Source of the DNA: CAUZWH01 sp965224275
GTDB taxonomy: Bacteria > Pseudomonadota > Alphaproteobacteria > SHVV01
Length of the DNA: 64,000 bases
Direction: 5' to 3'
Assembly (NCBI GenBank): GCA_965224275.1
Contig: CBDCYR010000013.1
Span: forward strand, 1 to 64,000
Positions 1 through 7,710 of the stretch are shown piece by piece; within the stretch, counting starts at the first letter, position 1; each line of letters begins with the position of its first letter. Position numbers and translations under genes: made by a program. The notes under the pieces were generated by a model. It ran no database searches, was not told the DNA's origin, and worked only from the letters and a program-made list of their open reading frames with translations.

Positions 1-550
1 TGTTAGGCCAAGCTCATCGCGCAATACCTACAGCAATGGCGTACCGGGTGCTGCATCAACGACGATTGTGCCAACGGTATAGTCGAGCGCCGAAGCCAAC
101 TCAAACCGACGGGTGTACAATACTGGACATTCGTCTGGTTTCTGGTTGCAGCTTTGCTGGGTTTCATCCGATGACACGCGGCAAATGCTGCATTGAATTG
201 AGCGACCGAGCCGCAGATGATTTGCGAAGCACCGAAGTGGCGGGCTTCGCAATTTCATTGTCCGAAGTGTAGCGAACCCCGCGACCTTGAATGGTCTCAA
301 ATGATTGGAGCGACAGTCCACGGAAGCTGGGTTGAGATGTCCAGGTGCGTCGAGTGCGACTACAAGATGGTTTGGCGCGTTCGTCCTGGGGAAGATGGGT
401 CTATCGGTGAGCTCATTTTTCCTCGACCCGCCTCGAGTTGCGCACGTTCACACGATGGACCCATTAGCGCACTGGGAAAGCGGGTTCTCGTTGTGGGCTG
501 CTTTGTTCAAGTTTGGCGAGCGTGACACCCGGGATCAGATCCATTAGATC
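1..550. other. No supported gene; short open frames only
   Basis: Several short frames are open here but none has a convincing ribosome site or a family I recognise. The most gene-like is 217..525 on +, whose first 60 residues hold two CxxC pairs (CPKC and CVEC, about 30 residues apart) that could form a zinc ribbon. Its C-terminal third looks like random translation, so it may be a decayed gene. Confidence 0.3.
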
Positions 551-904
551 ATGATCGATATGAACCAGCGACCCACGCTCTTGGCGATGGCTGAGGTATT
601 TGCTGAACACACACGCTCTGGACGCTATGAACCCGAACCAAAATTGGTCGAAGAGGTAAGGGCGCGCGACGATCGCTATCTCGATCTCATCGAACATCTT
701 AAATCAGAGATTCTCCAAGCGTTGAGCACCGGAAGTCTCGTCTGTGTTGGTTACGCCGAACCACGCAGACCCGAAGATCATCTGGTTGAAATTCCGGTTA
801 ATGCCTGGTCTTCGGAGATCGATTGGTTACGATCAGAAATCACTGATGCTGGAGCCAAATTCATCGCCGTGCGCGTCACACAAAACAAGGATGGAGAGAT
901 CTAG
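551..904 (+). CDS. Hypothetical protein, 117 aa
   Basis: This is a small, soluble, acidic and Arg/Glu-rich protein with no signal peptide or membrane segment. An N-terminal helix-rich half (residues 1-60) is followed by a segment around residues 63-100 with the pattern 'L-x-x-G-x-L-V-C-V-G-Y', then 'IPVNAW' and a final beta-like strand. That layout recalls small uncharacterised alphaproteobacterial proteins with an 'L..G.L.A.G....IP...W' motif, but I cannot name a family. No good Shine-Dalgarno precedes the ATG; a second ATG three codons in is equally possible. The gene stands alone upstream of a decayed region, so it may itself be a remnant of a longer gene. No function is proposed. Confidence 0.45.
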   Translation: MIDMNQRPTLLAMAEVFAEHTRSGRYEPEPKLVEEVRARDDRYLDLIEHLKSEILQALSTGSLVCVGYAEPRRPEDHLVEIPVNAWSSEIDWLRSEITDAGAKFIAVRVTQNKDGEI

Positions 905-1224
905 CGAAGGACGGTTCGGATGCCTGCAATTGGGCTACGTTGAGACGTTCTTGACGACCTGAACGACTTCCGCTCGCAGGGGTAAAGGCACATCTAAGCA
1001 TCAGAAGTTTATTTGGTCCCCGTAAGCCGACCTTTCCATGAACGTTTCAGAGGTCGCGGCCGAGTTGGTGTGAAAACCTCGGAAGCTGTCTTCCGGGCGC
1101 AACAATTGAATCGAGCGTGACGACGGCACGACAGTCGATCCGCTAGTCGATATTGTCGTCGTGGCGAGCGAGATCCGATTGGACCGGAACCAGCGACTGA
1201 TCGCTGAATAAGTAGGGATACCAA
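905..1224 (+). other. Intergenic, nothing recognised
   Basis: About 320 bases between the hypothetical gene and the hydantoinase fragment. I see no open frame with family features, no terminator hairpin and no clear promoter. Confidence 0.4.
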
Positions 1225-1767
1225 TTGTCCGGCACCGAAATTCATATCGGTTGCGACATAGGCGGTACATTTACCGATATCGTGGCGCAGATGGGCGATG
1301 GTGCGCTGCATGTCCGCAAGATTGCCTCGACGCCGGACGACCCGGGTGAGGCGGTGGTGGCCGGTCTCGCCGAACTGCTCCGCGACGTCGGCGCCTCGCT
1401 TTCGGATGTGCGCGAAGTGGTGCACGGCACCACGGTCGGTTCCAACACGATCCACCAGAAATCCGGCGCGAAGACCGGGTTGATTACCACACAGGGCTTC
1501 CGCGACGTTCTCGAGATCGGGCGTATCCGCACGCCCACCATGTTTGATTTGACCTGGGAAAAACCCGAACCGTTGGTGCCGAGGCGCTTTCGACTGGAAG
1601 TCAGCGAGCGAATGGGCGCCGACGGAATCGCTGTGCGCGGGCTGCTCGAAGAAGAGGTGATCGAAGCGGGTCGGCAACTCACCGATGAGGGTATCTAGGC
1701 GGTGGCGATCTGCTACATCAATTCCTGCTTCAACGCGGATCATGAACGGCGCACCGTGGAAATACTC
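1225..1767 (+). pseudogene. Hydantoinase/oxoprolinase subunit A, N-terminal fragment
   Basis: The translation begins at a TTG and shows the N-terminal domain of the hydantoinase A/5-oxoprolinase family: the nucleotide-binding loop 'DIGGTFTD' near residue 9-16, then 'VVHGTTVGSNT' near residue 68. Intact members hydrolyse ATP to open hydantoin or oxoproline rings, working with a HyuB partner. An in-frame TAG at 1696-1698 interrupts it. The same frame continues as 'AVAICYINS' and 'HERRTVEIL', typical of the next family segment, where Glu (GAG) is usual at the stop position. Homology ends at about 1767, where the IS5 terminal repeat begins. About 180 of the roughly 680 residues remain and no hyuB is present, so the gene is dead. 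The stop looks like a point mutation, and the 3' loss is due to the IS. Confidence 0.85.
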
Positions 1768-1787
1768 TAAGAGTCCGACTCGAAACT

Positions 1788-1865
1788 CTATGTTTGATAA
1801 CAGTACCTTGCGAGCCGCCTTGTGAGGAGTCGGATGTTGGCGACAAGAATCCATGCCTGTGCGGA
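1788..1865 (-). pseudogene. IS5-family transposase, 3' fragment
   Basis: Read on the minus strand, this stretch encodes the C-terminal 25 residues of an IS5-type transposase ('SAQAWILVANIRLLTRR' followed by eight residues and TAG at 1790-1788). It joins in frame to the 5' fragment ending at 3260: the predicted codons across the repaired junction read Glu-Lys-Ser-Ile-Ala-Ser-Ala-Gln-Ala-Trp, the usual C-terminal sequence of this transposase group. The IS110 element between them is therefore a later insertion. Confidence 0.85.
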
Positions 1866-1962
1866 GCATCCGTGTTTCCAGTCAACCCCAAATCGGAGGC
1901 TGAAGCGGGTCTACCGGTGTTTCATCCAGCGGCGTTCACTGATTTCTCCACAGGCATGACAA

Positions 1963-2922
1963 TCATCCGCCGATCGTTGCGGGAGCAGACGGCGCCCACT
2001 CGCGGTCCTCGCGCACAAGCACATTGGCGAGGATGATGAGCTTGCGCATGACGGCGACCACCGCAACCTTGTGCGGCTTGCCCTTTTCCGTCAGGTGCTG
2101 GTAGAGCCGGCTCAGGTCGGCGTTGTACATGCTCGCTGACATAGCGGCCATGAAGAGTGCGTTGCGGGGCACGGCGCGTCCGCCCTTGCAGTAACGGACC
2201 CCGACCCTCTTTCCACTGTCGTCGGGGAAGGGAGCGATACCCATGAGGGAGGCGGCTTGGCGACGCCCCAGGGTGCTGAGCTCCGGCATCTCGGCACAGA
2301 GGATGGCGGCGGTGACGGGGCCGACACCTGGTATCGAGCGCAGAATCCGGTCGCGCCGCGCATGCTCGGGGTCGTCGACGATGACGGCGCGGATCGCGGC
2401 CTCGAGTTGGCTGATCTCCCGATTGATATCGCCGACCAGCCGCTTGAATGCCTCGACGGTCTCCGGCGTGTCGTACTCCTTTTTGGAGTTGCCGAGGGCC
2501 GTCTTGGTCTTGACCAGCTGTGCTCGCGCCCGGGCGAGGTCGCCGAGGCGGAACTGGGCGCCGCTGCGCGGCGCCGTGACGTCCGGGTCCATCACCTGGC
2601 CGAGGCGCGCCAGCATGACCGCATCGATGGGGTCGGTCTTCGCCAGTTGGCCGAGGGCCTGGGCGAAGCGCCGGGCTTGCAGCGGGCTGACCACCGCGAC
2701 CCGGAAGCCGGCGTCGTGGAGGCTCCGGTGCACATCCCGGTGATAGCGGCCCGTGGCCTCCACAACGACGAGCTCGACCTCCGCCTTGTGCAGCATCTTG
2801 CGAAGGCCCCGGCGGCCACCGGCGTCGTTCCTGAACTGTCGCGCCTCGCCCGAAGGGGCGATGCAGACGTCGAGGTTGGCCTTGCCGACATCAATGCCGG
2901 CGACTACCTTTTCCTGGTTCAT
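1963..2922 (-). CDS. IS110-family transposase (DEDD recombinase)
   Basis: The protein is 319 aa, normal for the family. The N-terminal RuvC-like DEDD domain shows 'GIDVGKANLDV' near residue 9, 'VVEATGRYH' near residue 55 and 'KTDPIDAVMLA' near residue 97. The C-terminal Tnp domain shows 'IPGVGPVTAA' and 'QAASLMGIAP', where the conserved serine nucleophile of IS110 recombinases lies. The start chosen is the ATG at 2922 (MNQEKVVAG), where the family homology begins. The frame is open for 61 codons further upstream, but those codons lie in the presumed bridge-RNA region and look non-coding. The enzyme should be intact, so the element may still be mobile. Confidence 0.92.
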   Translation of the reverse strand: MNQEKVVAGIDVGKANLDVCIAPSGEARQFRNDAGGRRGLRKMLHKAEVELVVVEATGRYHRDVHRSLHDAGFRVAVVSPLQARRFAQALGQLAKTDPIDAVMLARLGQVMDPDVTAPRSGAQFRLGDLARARAQLVKTKTALGNSKKEYDTPETVEAFKRLVGDINREISQLEAAIRAVIVDDPEHARRDRILRSIPGVGPVTAAILCAEMPELSTLGRRQAASLMGIAPFPDDSGKRVGVRYCKGGRAVPRNALFMAAMSASMYNADLSRLYQHLTEKGKPHKVAVVAVMRKLIILANVLVREDREWAPSAPATIGG

Positions 2923-3258
2923 GTCCCGTGACTCCTGTCCTTGCAACTCAATCCGGGTCTTGCACCCACGCATCCGTTCAGGACGCACGAGACGAACAAG
3001 GGAGGAGCCGACCAAGCTCCGCTGCGGATCCGTGTCCTTGGCGATAAGGCGGTCCGACTCCTCCCCGCAGGGAAAGCGGGCGCTTTCCCCGCACTGCCTT
3101 TCCATCTAGTGACGGAACCGCAGCGTTCCCAACCGTACTCAGGCGAACGGGCCTTGACATGGCGTCGGTCGCCGTCGAGACGGCACTTATCCACATAATC
3201 CGCAGCCGCAACATCTGTGGATAACCTATTGGTCAATAGGCTGAAGGTGGGGCATACA
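2923..3258 (-). ncRNA. Candidate IS110 bridge RNA region (left-end non-coding segment)
   Basis: IS110-group elements (IS621 is the model) carry a structured guide RNA between the left end and the transposase start; this 336-base segment occupies that place. Within it, on the minus strand, the 8-mer ACACGGAT (plus-strand 3028-3035) repeats the sequence just inside the right end of the element (plus-strand 1868-1875). A donor-guide strand would be expected to do this. ATCGCC at plus-strand 3040-3045 repeats the left half of the target. G/C-rich inverted segments also lie around 3070-3095. The RNA boundaries and fold were not computed. Confidence 0.45.
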
Positions 3259-4015
3259 AGGCGATTGATTTCTCCCAATCCTTGGCCAGTCGACGGCATC
3301 GGTTGAGCCAGGCGAAGGTCCTCTCGACGACCCATCGTCTGGGCAGGAGCTCGAAGCCCTGGGCGGTGTCTGAGCGCTTGATGATCTCGAGCTTCCAGCG
3401 GCCGATGACCTCAAGGGCGCCCTCGAGTTTCGGTCCCGCGTAGGCGGCGTCGGCGAAGAGGTGACGCAGCCGGGGGAAGCGATGACGGATCGATTTGAGG
3501 ACCTCGGGCGCGCCGTCGCGGTCCTGGATATCGGCTGCGTGCACGATCAGGCCGACCAGCAGGCCGAGTGTATCGGTGACGATGTGACGCTTGCGGCCCT
3601 TGATCTTCTTGCCCGCGTCATAGCCCCGAACACCACCGCTTTCCGTGGTTTTCACGCTCTGGCTGTCGATCACCCCGGCGCTCGGGCCGGCCTCGCGTCC
3701 TTCCAGCTCCCGGGCCGCCATGACCAGGTGATGGTTGATGCTCTCCAGCAGGCCGTTGGAGCGCCAGTCGTAGAAATAGCGCTGGACCGTGGAAGGCGGA
3801 GGGAAGTCGTTCGGCAACATCGCCCACTGGCAGCCCGTCGAGGCCATGTACATGACCGCATCCATGACATGGCGCAGGTCCGTCGTCCTCGGCCGGCCGA
3901 TCTTCTTGCGCGGCGGCATGAGCGGCGCGATCAACGCCCACTCTCGATCCGTCAGGTCGCTTGCGTAGCGCCCGCCACGGCGCTCATAATTCGGGCGAGT
4001 GATTTCGGTCCACAT
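3233..4015 (-). pseudogene. IS5-family transposase, 5' fragment
   Basis: This is the N-terminal 252 residues of a DDE transposase, starting at the ATG at 4015 behind a strong GAGGAGG ribosome site. It contains 'DLTDREWALIAPLMP' at about residues 20-34, 'VIDSQSVKTT' with the first Asp, 'DAAYAG' with the second Asp, and 'RRWVVERTFAWLNRCRR' with the catalytic Glu. Genuine transposase sequence ends at 3260 after 'DWEKSIA'. The last nine codons to the stop at 3233 belong to the inserted IS110. The missing 25 C-terminal residues lie at 1788..1865, so together they make a normal 277-residue protein. A truncated product retaining all DDE residues could be made, but activity is doubtful. Confidence 0.88.
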
Positions 4016-4077
4016 GTTGTGCCTCCTCGTTTGCTTTGACACAACCGAGTAAGCCACAACCGACTGAAATCACTCAA

Positions 4078-4959
4078 CTAGTTTCGGGTTGGCCTCTCAG
4101 ACTCGAAATGGCGATCGTCGATAGTGATGACCTGCAGGGCGGCACAGCCGCCCGATTTCAGCGACTCGAAAATTTTACTAAAGAAGACAGGCCAGTATTG
4201 CTCGCCGACCGCTTCGAACATCTCGATCGAGGCGACGTGATCGTAGGTTTGGGTGACGTCACGATAGTCGCGAATCTCGATGTTGATCTTGTCGGCTAGT
4301 CCTTCTTCCTGGACCCGCTGCGCCGCTAAATCGTGTTGTTCCTGCGACAAGGTAATGCCGGTTACGTTCAAGCCGCGTTCCTTGGCCGCGAGGATCGCAA
4401 ACCCGCCCCATCCGCAGCCAATCTCAAGCACATGCTGGTTGGACTGTACCTCCATGCGGTCGAGCAATTGACGGCACTTGTTGCGCTGGGCCTCGTCGAG
4501 GCTTTGGCCGGGCTCGGCATAGATCGCCGATGAATAGGACATCGTTGAGTCGAGCCAGCATTCGTAGAACTGATTGCCGAGATCGTAGTGAAAGGCGATG
4601 TTGCGGCGGCTGCCCTTGTGGGTGTTGGCGCGCAGGCTATGGCGCAACCAATGAAACAAGCGCGCTGTGTTGCTCGGCCGGGTCCCGTCATCGGCAAGGC
4701 CACGGTTGAGCGCCGCAAGTTCGATCACCGGCGCGAGATCGGGGCTGTCCCAGTCGCCGTCCATATAGGCTTCGGCGAACCCGACGCCGCCACCGAACGC
4801 GAGCCGCCGCAGGGTGCGCCAGCGATGGATGGTGACGGCAGCTTGCGGTCCTGATTCGGGGCCTGCGATGGTGTGGTGTTCGCCGCCCGGCAAAGTGAGA
4901 TCGAGCTGGCCGGCGTGAATGCCACGCGTTAGCAGCGCGATGAGATATTTCGATCGCAT
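4078..4959 (-). pseudogene. cfa: Cyclopropane-fatty-acyl-phospholipid synthase, 3'-truncated by IS5
   Basis: Class I SAM-dependent methyltransferase of the CFA synthase family, which adds a methylene group across phospholipid acyl double bonds at the inner membrane. The N-terminal domain (residues 1-110) is followed by 'HYDLGNQFY' near residue 124 and the SAM-binding motif 'LEIGCGWGGFA' near residue 179. Homology stops after '..IDDRHFE' at about 4098; the last few codons are IS5 terminal sequence. Family members are around 400 residues, so 100 or more C-terminal residues are lost, including part of the active site (in E. coli Cfa, Tyr317 would fall there). The ATG overlaps the TGA of the upstream DUF1365 gene (TGATG), implying translational coupling. 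It is probably inactive. Confidence 0.85.
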
Positions 4960-5816
4960 CAGCGGACGGATATCTCGGCGTTGGCAAGAAGCGGTGTTTC
5001 CGAACCCGCCGCATCAGTCAAAGTGACCTCGTGGTGCGGCGGTTGCGGTCGTGCGACCAGCTTGGCACCCTTGCGCCACAGCCGCAGTGCCTCCCAATGG
5101 ATTGCGGCGACGACTTTCACGGTCATTAGCGGATAGCGGAAAAACGCAGCCATCAGATTTGCATCGGTTAGCGGCACTCGTCGTCCGGTTTGCACGGCGG
5201 TCAGTTGTCGGCTCTCGGTTCTTTGTTCCTGAATCTCTTGCCGCACGAGGATCGATAGCCGTTCGTCCGGAACCTTAATTCGAAACCGGTAGGTCGATGC
5301 CATGCCGATGAACGGAGAAACGTAAAGGCGCTTGGCACAGGTCTGATTAATCGCAACGGGCGCATTACGCCGAGCACCATCATCGCAGGGCAGCAAATAG
5401 CTGTGACGCTGGCTGAAGGTATTGCTCACTTCATAGAGAATCGCTTTGAGATCACCGCTACGGTCGTGACAGAAAAACACACTCAACGGATTAAACACGA
5501 AGCCGAACAAACGGGGGAAGCAGAGCAAAGTGATCTTGCCACCGCGGCAATTGATGTCCGCCGCCGCCAAATGCTGATCGATCCATGCGCGAATCGGTTG
5601 CTTTGCATCCGCAGCGCGGCCAAGCGGGCCATGGTCGCGATCGAAGAAGCTGAACAGGTTCCAGCGGTTGTGCGAGAACAACTTTAGCCGGCGCGCGACA
5701 TCGGGCAATTCGTCGAGATCGAGGTAGATCGAGAACACGCGGTAGCGGAACCGGTGCTGGATCGGGCGCACGCGCCGGTGCAGGACCTGTCCGAAATAGA
5801 GGCAGCTATCGCTCAT
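4959..5816 (-). CDS. DUF1365 domain-containing protein
   Basis: The 285-residue protein begins at the ATG at 5816 (MSDSCLYFGQVLHRR), where family homology starts; upstream codons overlap the preceding gene. DUF1365 proteins are recognised by 'SCLYFGQVLHRRVRP', 'NPLSVFFCHD' and 'YEVSNTFSQRHSYLL', all visible here, plus 'VSPFIGM' and a C-terminal helical part. The biochemical role is not established. The gene is consistently found between an FAD-dependent oxidoreductase and a CFA synthase, in clusters linked in photosynthetic alphaproteobacteria to singlet-oxygen response and modified fatty acids. Here it lies 2 nt after the oxidoreductase stop and overlaps cfa by one base, so the three form one operon whose last gene is truncated. 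Confidence 0.9.
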   Translation of the reverse strand: MSDSCLYFGQVLHRRVRPIQHRFRYRVFSIYLDLDELPDVARRLKLFSHNRWNLFSFFDRDHGPLGRAADAKQPIRAWIDQHLAAADINCRGGKITLLCFPRLFGFVFNPLSVFFCHDRSGDLKAILYEVSNTFSQRHSYLLPCDDGARRNAPVAINQTCAKRLYVSPFIGMASTYRFRIKVPDERLSILVRQEIQEQRTESRQLTAVQTGRRVPLTDANLMAAFFRYPLMTVKVVAAIHWEALRLWRKGAKLVARPQPPHHEVTLTDAAGSETPLLANAEISVR

Positions 5817-5818
5817 CG

Positions 5819-7195
5819 TCACTCTGCCGCTGCCGCTTGGGCGGTGATGGTAGGCGCCGACACGCCACCGTCGGATGCGCCGCTCTCGATCCATGGCGGC
5901 GTCACCCCAAGACGTTGCGCGACGTCGAGACCCGCACTCAGGCCATCCTCATGAAACCCGTATCCGCAATAAGCGCCACAGAACCAGGTTCGTTGGCTGC
6001 CCTGAATGCCGCCCAGGGCGCGCTGCGCCGCGACCGTGGCCAGATCGTAGAGCGGGTGGTCATAGCCGAACTCAGCGAAAACCAAGTGGTCCGCCGGCTC
6101 GACCAGTGGATTGACCGAGAGGAAAAGCGGGTATTGGTGATCGATATTTTGGAGGCGATTCATCCAGTAGGTGACCGATCCCCGACGAGCCTGATTGCCA
6201 AGTCTGGCGTGTTTGGCGGGCTCGAGGTAGTTCCAACTCGACCACACCGGTTGCCGTTTTGGCATCAGCGCGGGATCGCGATGGAGCACCGCGCGATTGT
6301 TCTCGAACTTAAATGCGCTGAGGATCCGTTGCTCCTCCGTAGAGGGATCGACGAGCATCGATAACGCTTCGTCGCCATGGGCACCGATAACGACATGGTC
6401 GAATGACTCAGGGGCGCCCGTTTTTGTCGTCACCGTCACAGCGTTCGCCCGCCGTTCTATCGTCGTGACCGGGCTGGAGAGGCGGATGTCGCCGTCGATG
6501 TCGGCAGCGATGCGTTTGACGTATTCGCGGCTGCCGCCCGAAACCGTGCGCCAGCGCGGGCGTTCACCGATTTCAAACAAACGATGATTGTCGAAAAAGC
6601 GCATGACGTGTTGAGCCGGAAAGGAGCGCACGGTGTCGACCGGTGCCGACCAGATTGCGGCGATCATCGGCAGCAGATGATCCTCGCCGAACGCGCGCGA
6701 GGTGCGCCGCTGGATCAGCAGATCTTCAATCGTCAAGTCGTCGAGCCCGCCGCGCGCCGCCAAACTCGGCGCTGCCTTATAGAATCGCCACAGGCTCGCG
6801 ATCATGCGCCAGAAGCGGGGCTTCAATATGTTGGTGCGCTGGGCAAACAGGCCGGCCGGTGATCCCGCATATTCGAGTGCACCGCCGAGGGAAACGCCAA
6901 ACGACATGTCGCTGGGTTCGGTCGGCACGTCGAGTTCGGCAAAAAGTGCGGTGAGATTGAGGTAGTTGTGCTCGTTGTAGACGATAAAGCCTGTATCCAC
7001 CGGTATCGTGACGTCGCCGAAATCGGCATCGACTGTGTTGCTGTGGCCGCCGAGATAGTCGTTGGCCTCGAACACGGTGACATCATGATGGCGCGCCAGC
7101 GTCCAGGCTGCTCCCAGTCCAGCGATCCCAGCACCCACGACAGCGATCCTGTAGCGGTCACTGTTTGCGGTGGTGTGGGGGTGGTTGTGTTGCAT
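5819..7195 (-). CDS. NAD(P)/FAD-dependent oxidoreductase (amine-oxidase fold)
   Basis: A 458-residue flavoprotein with the dinucleotide-binding motif 'VVGAGIAGLGAAW' at about residues 19-31 and 'VFEANDYLGGHSNT' just behind it. The C-terminal FAD contact is 'FCGAYCGYGFHEDGL' near residue 410. Members of this group precede DUF1365 and CFA synthase and are thought to act on membrane fatty acids or related lipids; the exact substrate is unknown. I chose the ATG at 7195 (MQHNHPH). An upstream in-frame ATG at 7258 would add 21 unconserved residues, and neither has a strong ribosome site. It is the first gene of the operon with DUF1365 and cfa. With cfa broken, the pathway is likely incomplete even though this gene looks intact. 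Confidence 0.88.
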   Translation of the reverse strand: MQHNHPHTTANSDRYRIAVVGAGIAGLGAAWTLARHHDVTVFEANDYLGGHSNTVDADFGDVTIPVDTGFIVYNEHNYLNLTALFAELDVPTEPSDMSFGVSLGGALEYAGSPAGLFAQRTNILKPRFWRMIASLWRFYKAAPSLAARGGLDDLTIEDLLIQRRTSRAFGEDHLLPMIAAIWSAPVDTVRSFPAQHVMRFFDNHRLFEIGERPRWRTVSGGSREYVKRIAADIDGDIRLSSPVTTIERRANAVTVTTKTGAPESFDHVVIGAHGDEALSMLVDPSTEEQRILSAFKFENNRAVLHRDPALMPKRQPVWSSWNYLEPAKHARLGNQARRGSVTYWMNRLQNIDHQYPLFLSVNPLVEPADHLVFAEFGYDHPLYDLATVAAQRALGGIQGSQRTWFCGAYCGYGFHEDGLSAGLDVAQRLGVTPPWIESGASDGGVSAPTITAQAAAAE

Positions 7196-7393
7196 CAATA
7201 CCAGGGCTGGACGTGATGTTGCGCGCGGCTGACGATAGGCCGTTGATTCAACTAGCATATAGGGGATCAGCGGCGATTCGTAAGAGATGACCTGGTTGTA
7301 GGGAAAACAAAGAACGAATAGCGCAGGTTGTATTCATTCGGCGCAAGGATCGAACAAAACACGGCCTGGGAAGGTAATATCGGACGCTGCGCC

Positions 7394-7414
7394 CTAGTGG
7401 ATTTCATCCACTAG
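7394..7414. repeat. 21-bp palindrome matching the end of the 20.45-kb MITE-like repeat
   Basis: On the minus strand the sequence is CTAGTGGATGAAATCCA followed by CTAG, a near-perfect palindrome. Its first 17 bases are identical to the left end of the palindromic repeat at 20450-20486. It overlaps the TAG stop of the decayed dioxygenase remnant. It may be a solo or excised end of the same repeat family. Confidence 0.6.
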
Positions 7415-7640
7415 GCGCGACGTTCAAGCGACCGTATCCGGCTAAGGAACTCATCGCGATCGACATAAATGCCCTGGAGGTGGCGGTGGCGCCGGTCTCG
7501 TCAAAGGCGGTGCGGCGCGCGATAGCGAAAATCTGAATCCTCATCCTCGAAGCGGAACTCAAAAGGGACCCGAGTGAGGATTTCATAGGCTTGCCGATCT
7601 CACTTTCGCGCAACGAGCGATGCGGGTCGGCTAAGGCAGT
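7411..7640 (-). pseudogene. Remnant of a gamma-butyrobetaine dioxygenase/TauD-family gene
   Basis: Two pieces on the minus strand resemble the end of this Fe(II)/2-oxoglutarate oxygenase family. One frame gives 'DRQAYEILTRVPFEFRF' then 'EDEDSDFRYR'. A shifted frame gives 'RRTAFDETG', and back in the first frame 'RHLQGIYVDRDEFLSRI' then 'RSLERRA' and TAG at 7413-7411. The order matches the C-terminal third of the family (region before the distal Fe ligand, then the 'HGRTAFD..TG.RHLQG.Y.D' tail), with an internal deletion between the two pieces and at least two frameshifts. The metal-binding core is absent, so this is a dead remnant. The assignment rests on motif memory. Confidence 0.55.
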
Positions 7641-7710
7641 GCTAGTCATTGCGAGACTCGATCTTGTGCAGCGTCGCGCAAGCGAATACCAAGCTCAATA
7701 TGGTCGCCGG

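Larger units (their letters stand above)
1865..3258 (-). mobile_element. IS110-family insertion sequence inside the IS5 transposase gene
   Basis: The boundaries are fixed by the interrupted IS5 reading frame. Reading the minus strand, the target is ATCGC-CT-CCGCAC, and a CT dinucleotide is found at both junctions (3260-3259 and 1866-1865). The element is about 1394 bp. There are no terminal inverted repeats and no longer target duplication, as expected for IS110, which recombines at a 2-bp core. It contains one DEDD transposase gene and a 336-base upstream non-coding segment, the position where IS110-group elements encode their bridge RNA. Confidence 0.85.
1771..4096 (-). mobile_element. IS5-family insertion sequence, split by an IS110 insertion
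   Basis: Terminal inverted repeats are visible at 1771-1787 (GAGTCCGACTCGAAACT) and at 4080-4096 (reverse complement GAGGCCAACCCGAAACT), 14 of 17 matching. The match extends outward into the flanks as CTAA on the left and CTGA on the right when both are read inward. Removing the inner IS110 element leaves about 930 bp, a normal size for the IS5/IS1031/IS427 type. The flanking bases (TAA on the left, TCA on the right) fit the YTAR/TNA target preference of IS5 relatives but are not identical, so there is no clean target duplication. The flanks belong to two unrelated broken genes (hydantoinase A and cfa). Confidence 0.8.

Noticed and set aside
1794..2036. Open frame of 80 codons on +
   Set aside because: It lies antisense to the IS5 transposase 3' end and the IS110 right end; the minus-strand reading explains the sequence.
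3106..3258. Longer N-terminus for the IS110 transposase
   Set aside because: The region between the true start at 2922 and the left end lacks family similarity and matches the place of the guide RNA.
7404..7649. 81-codon frame on the minus strand as a gene
   Set aside because: Family-like sequence appears in alternating frames across it, so it is part of a decayed gene rather than an independent protein.
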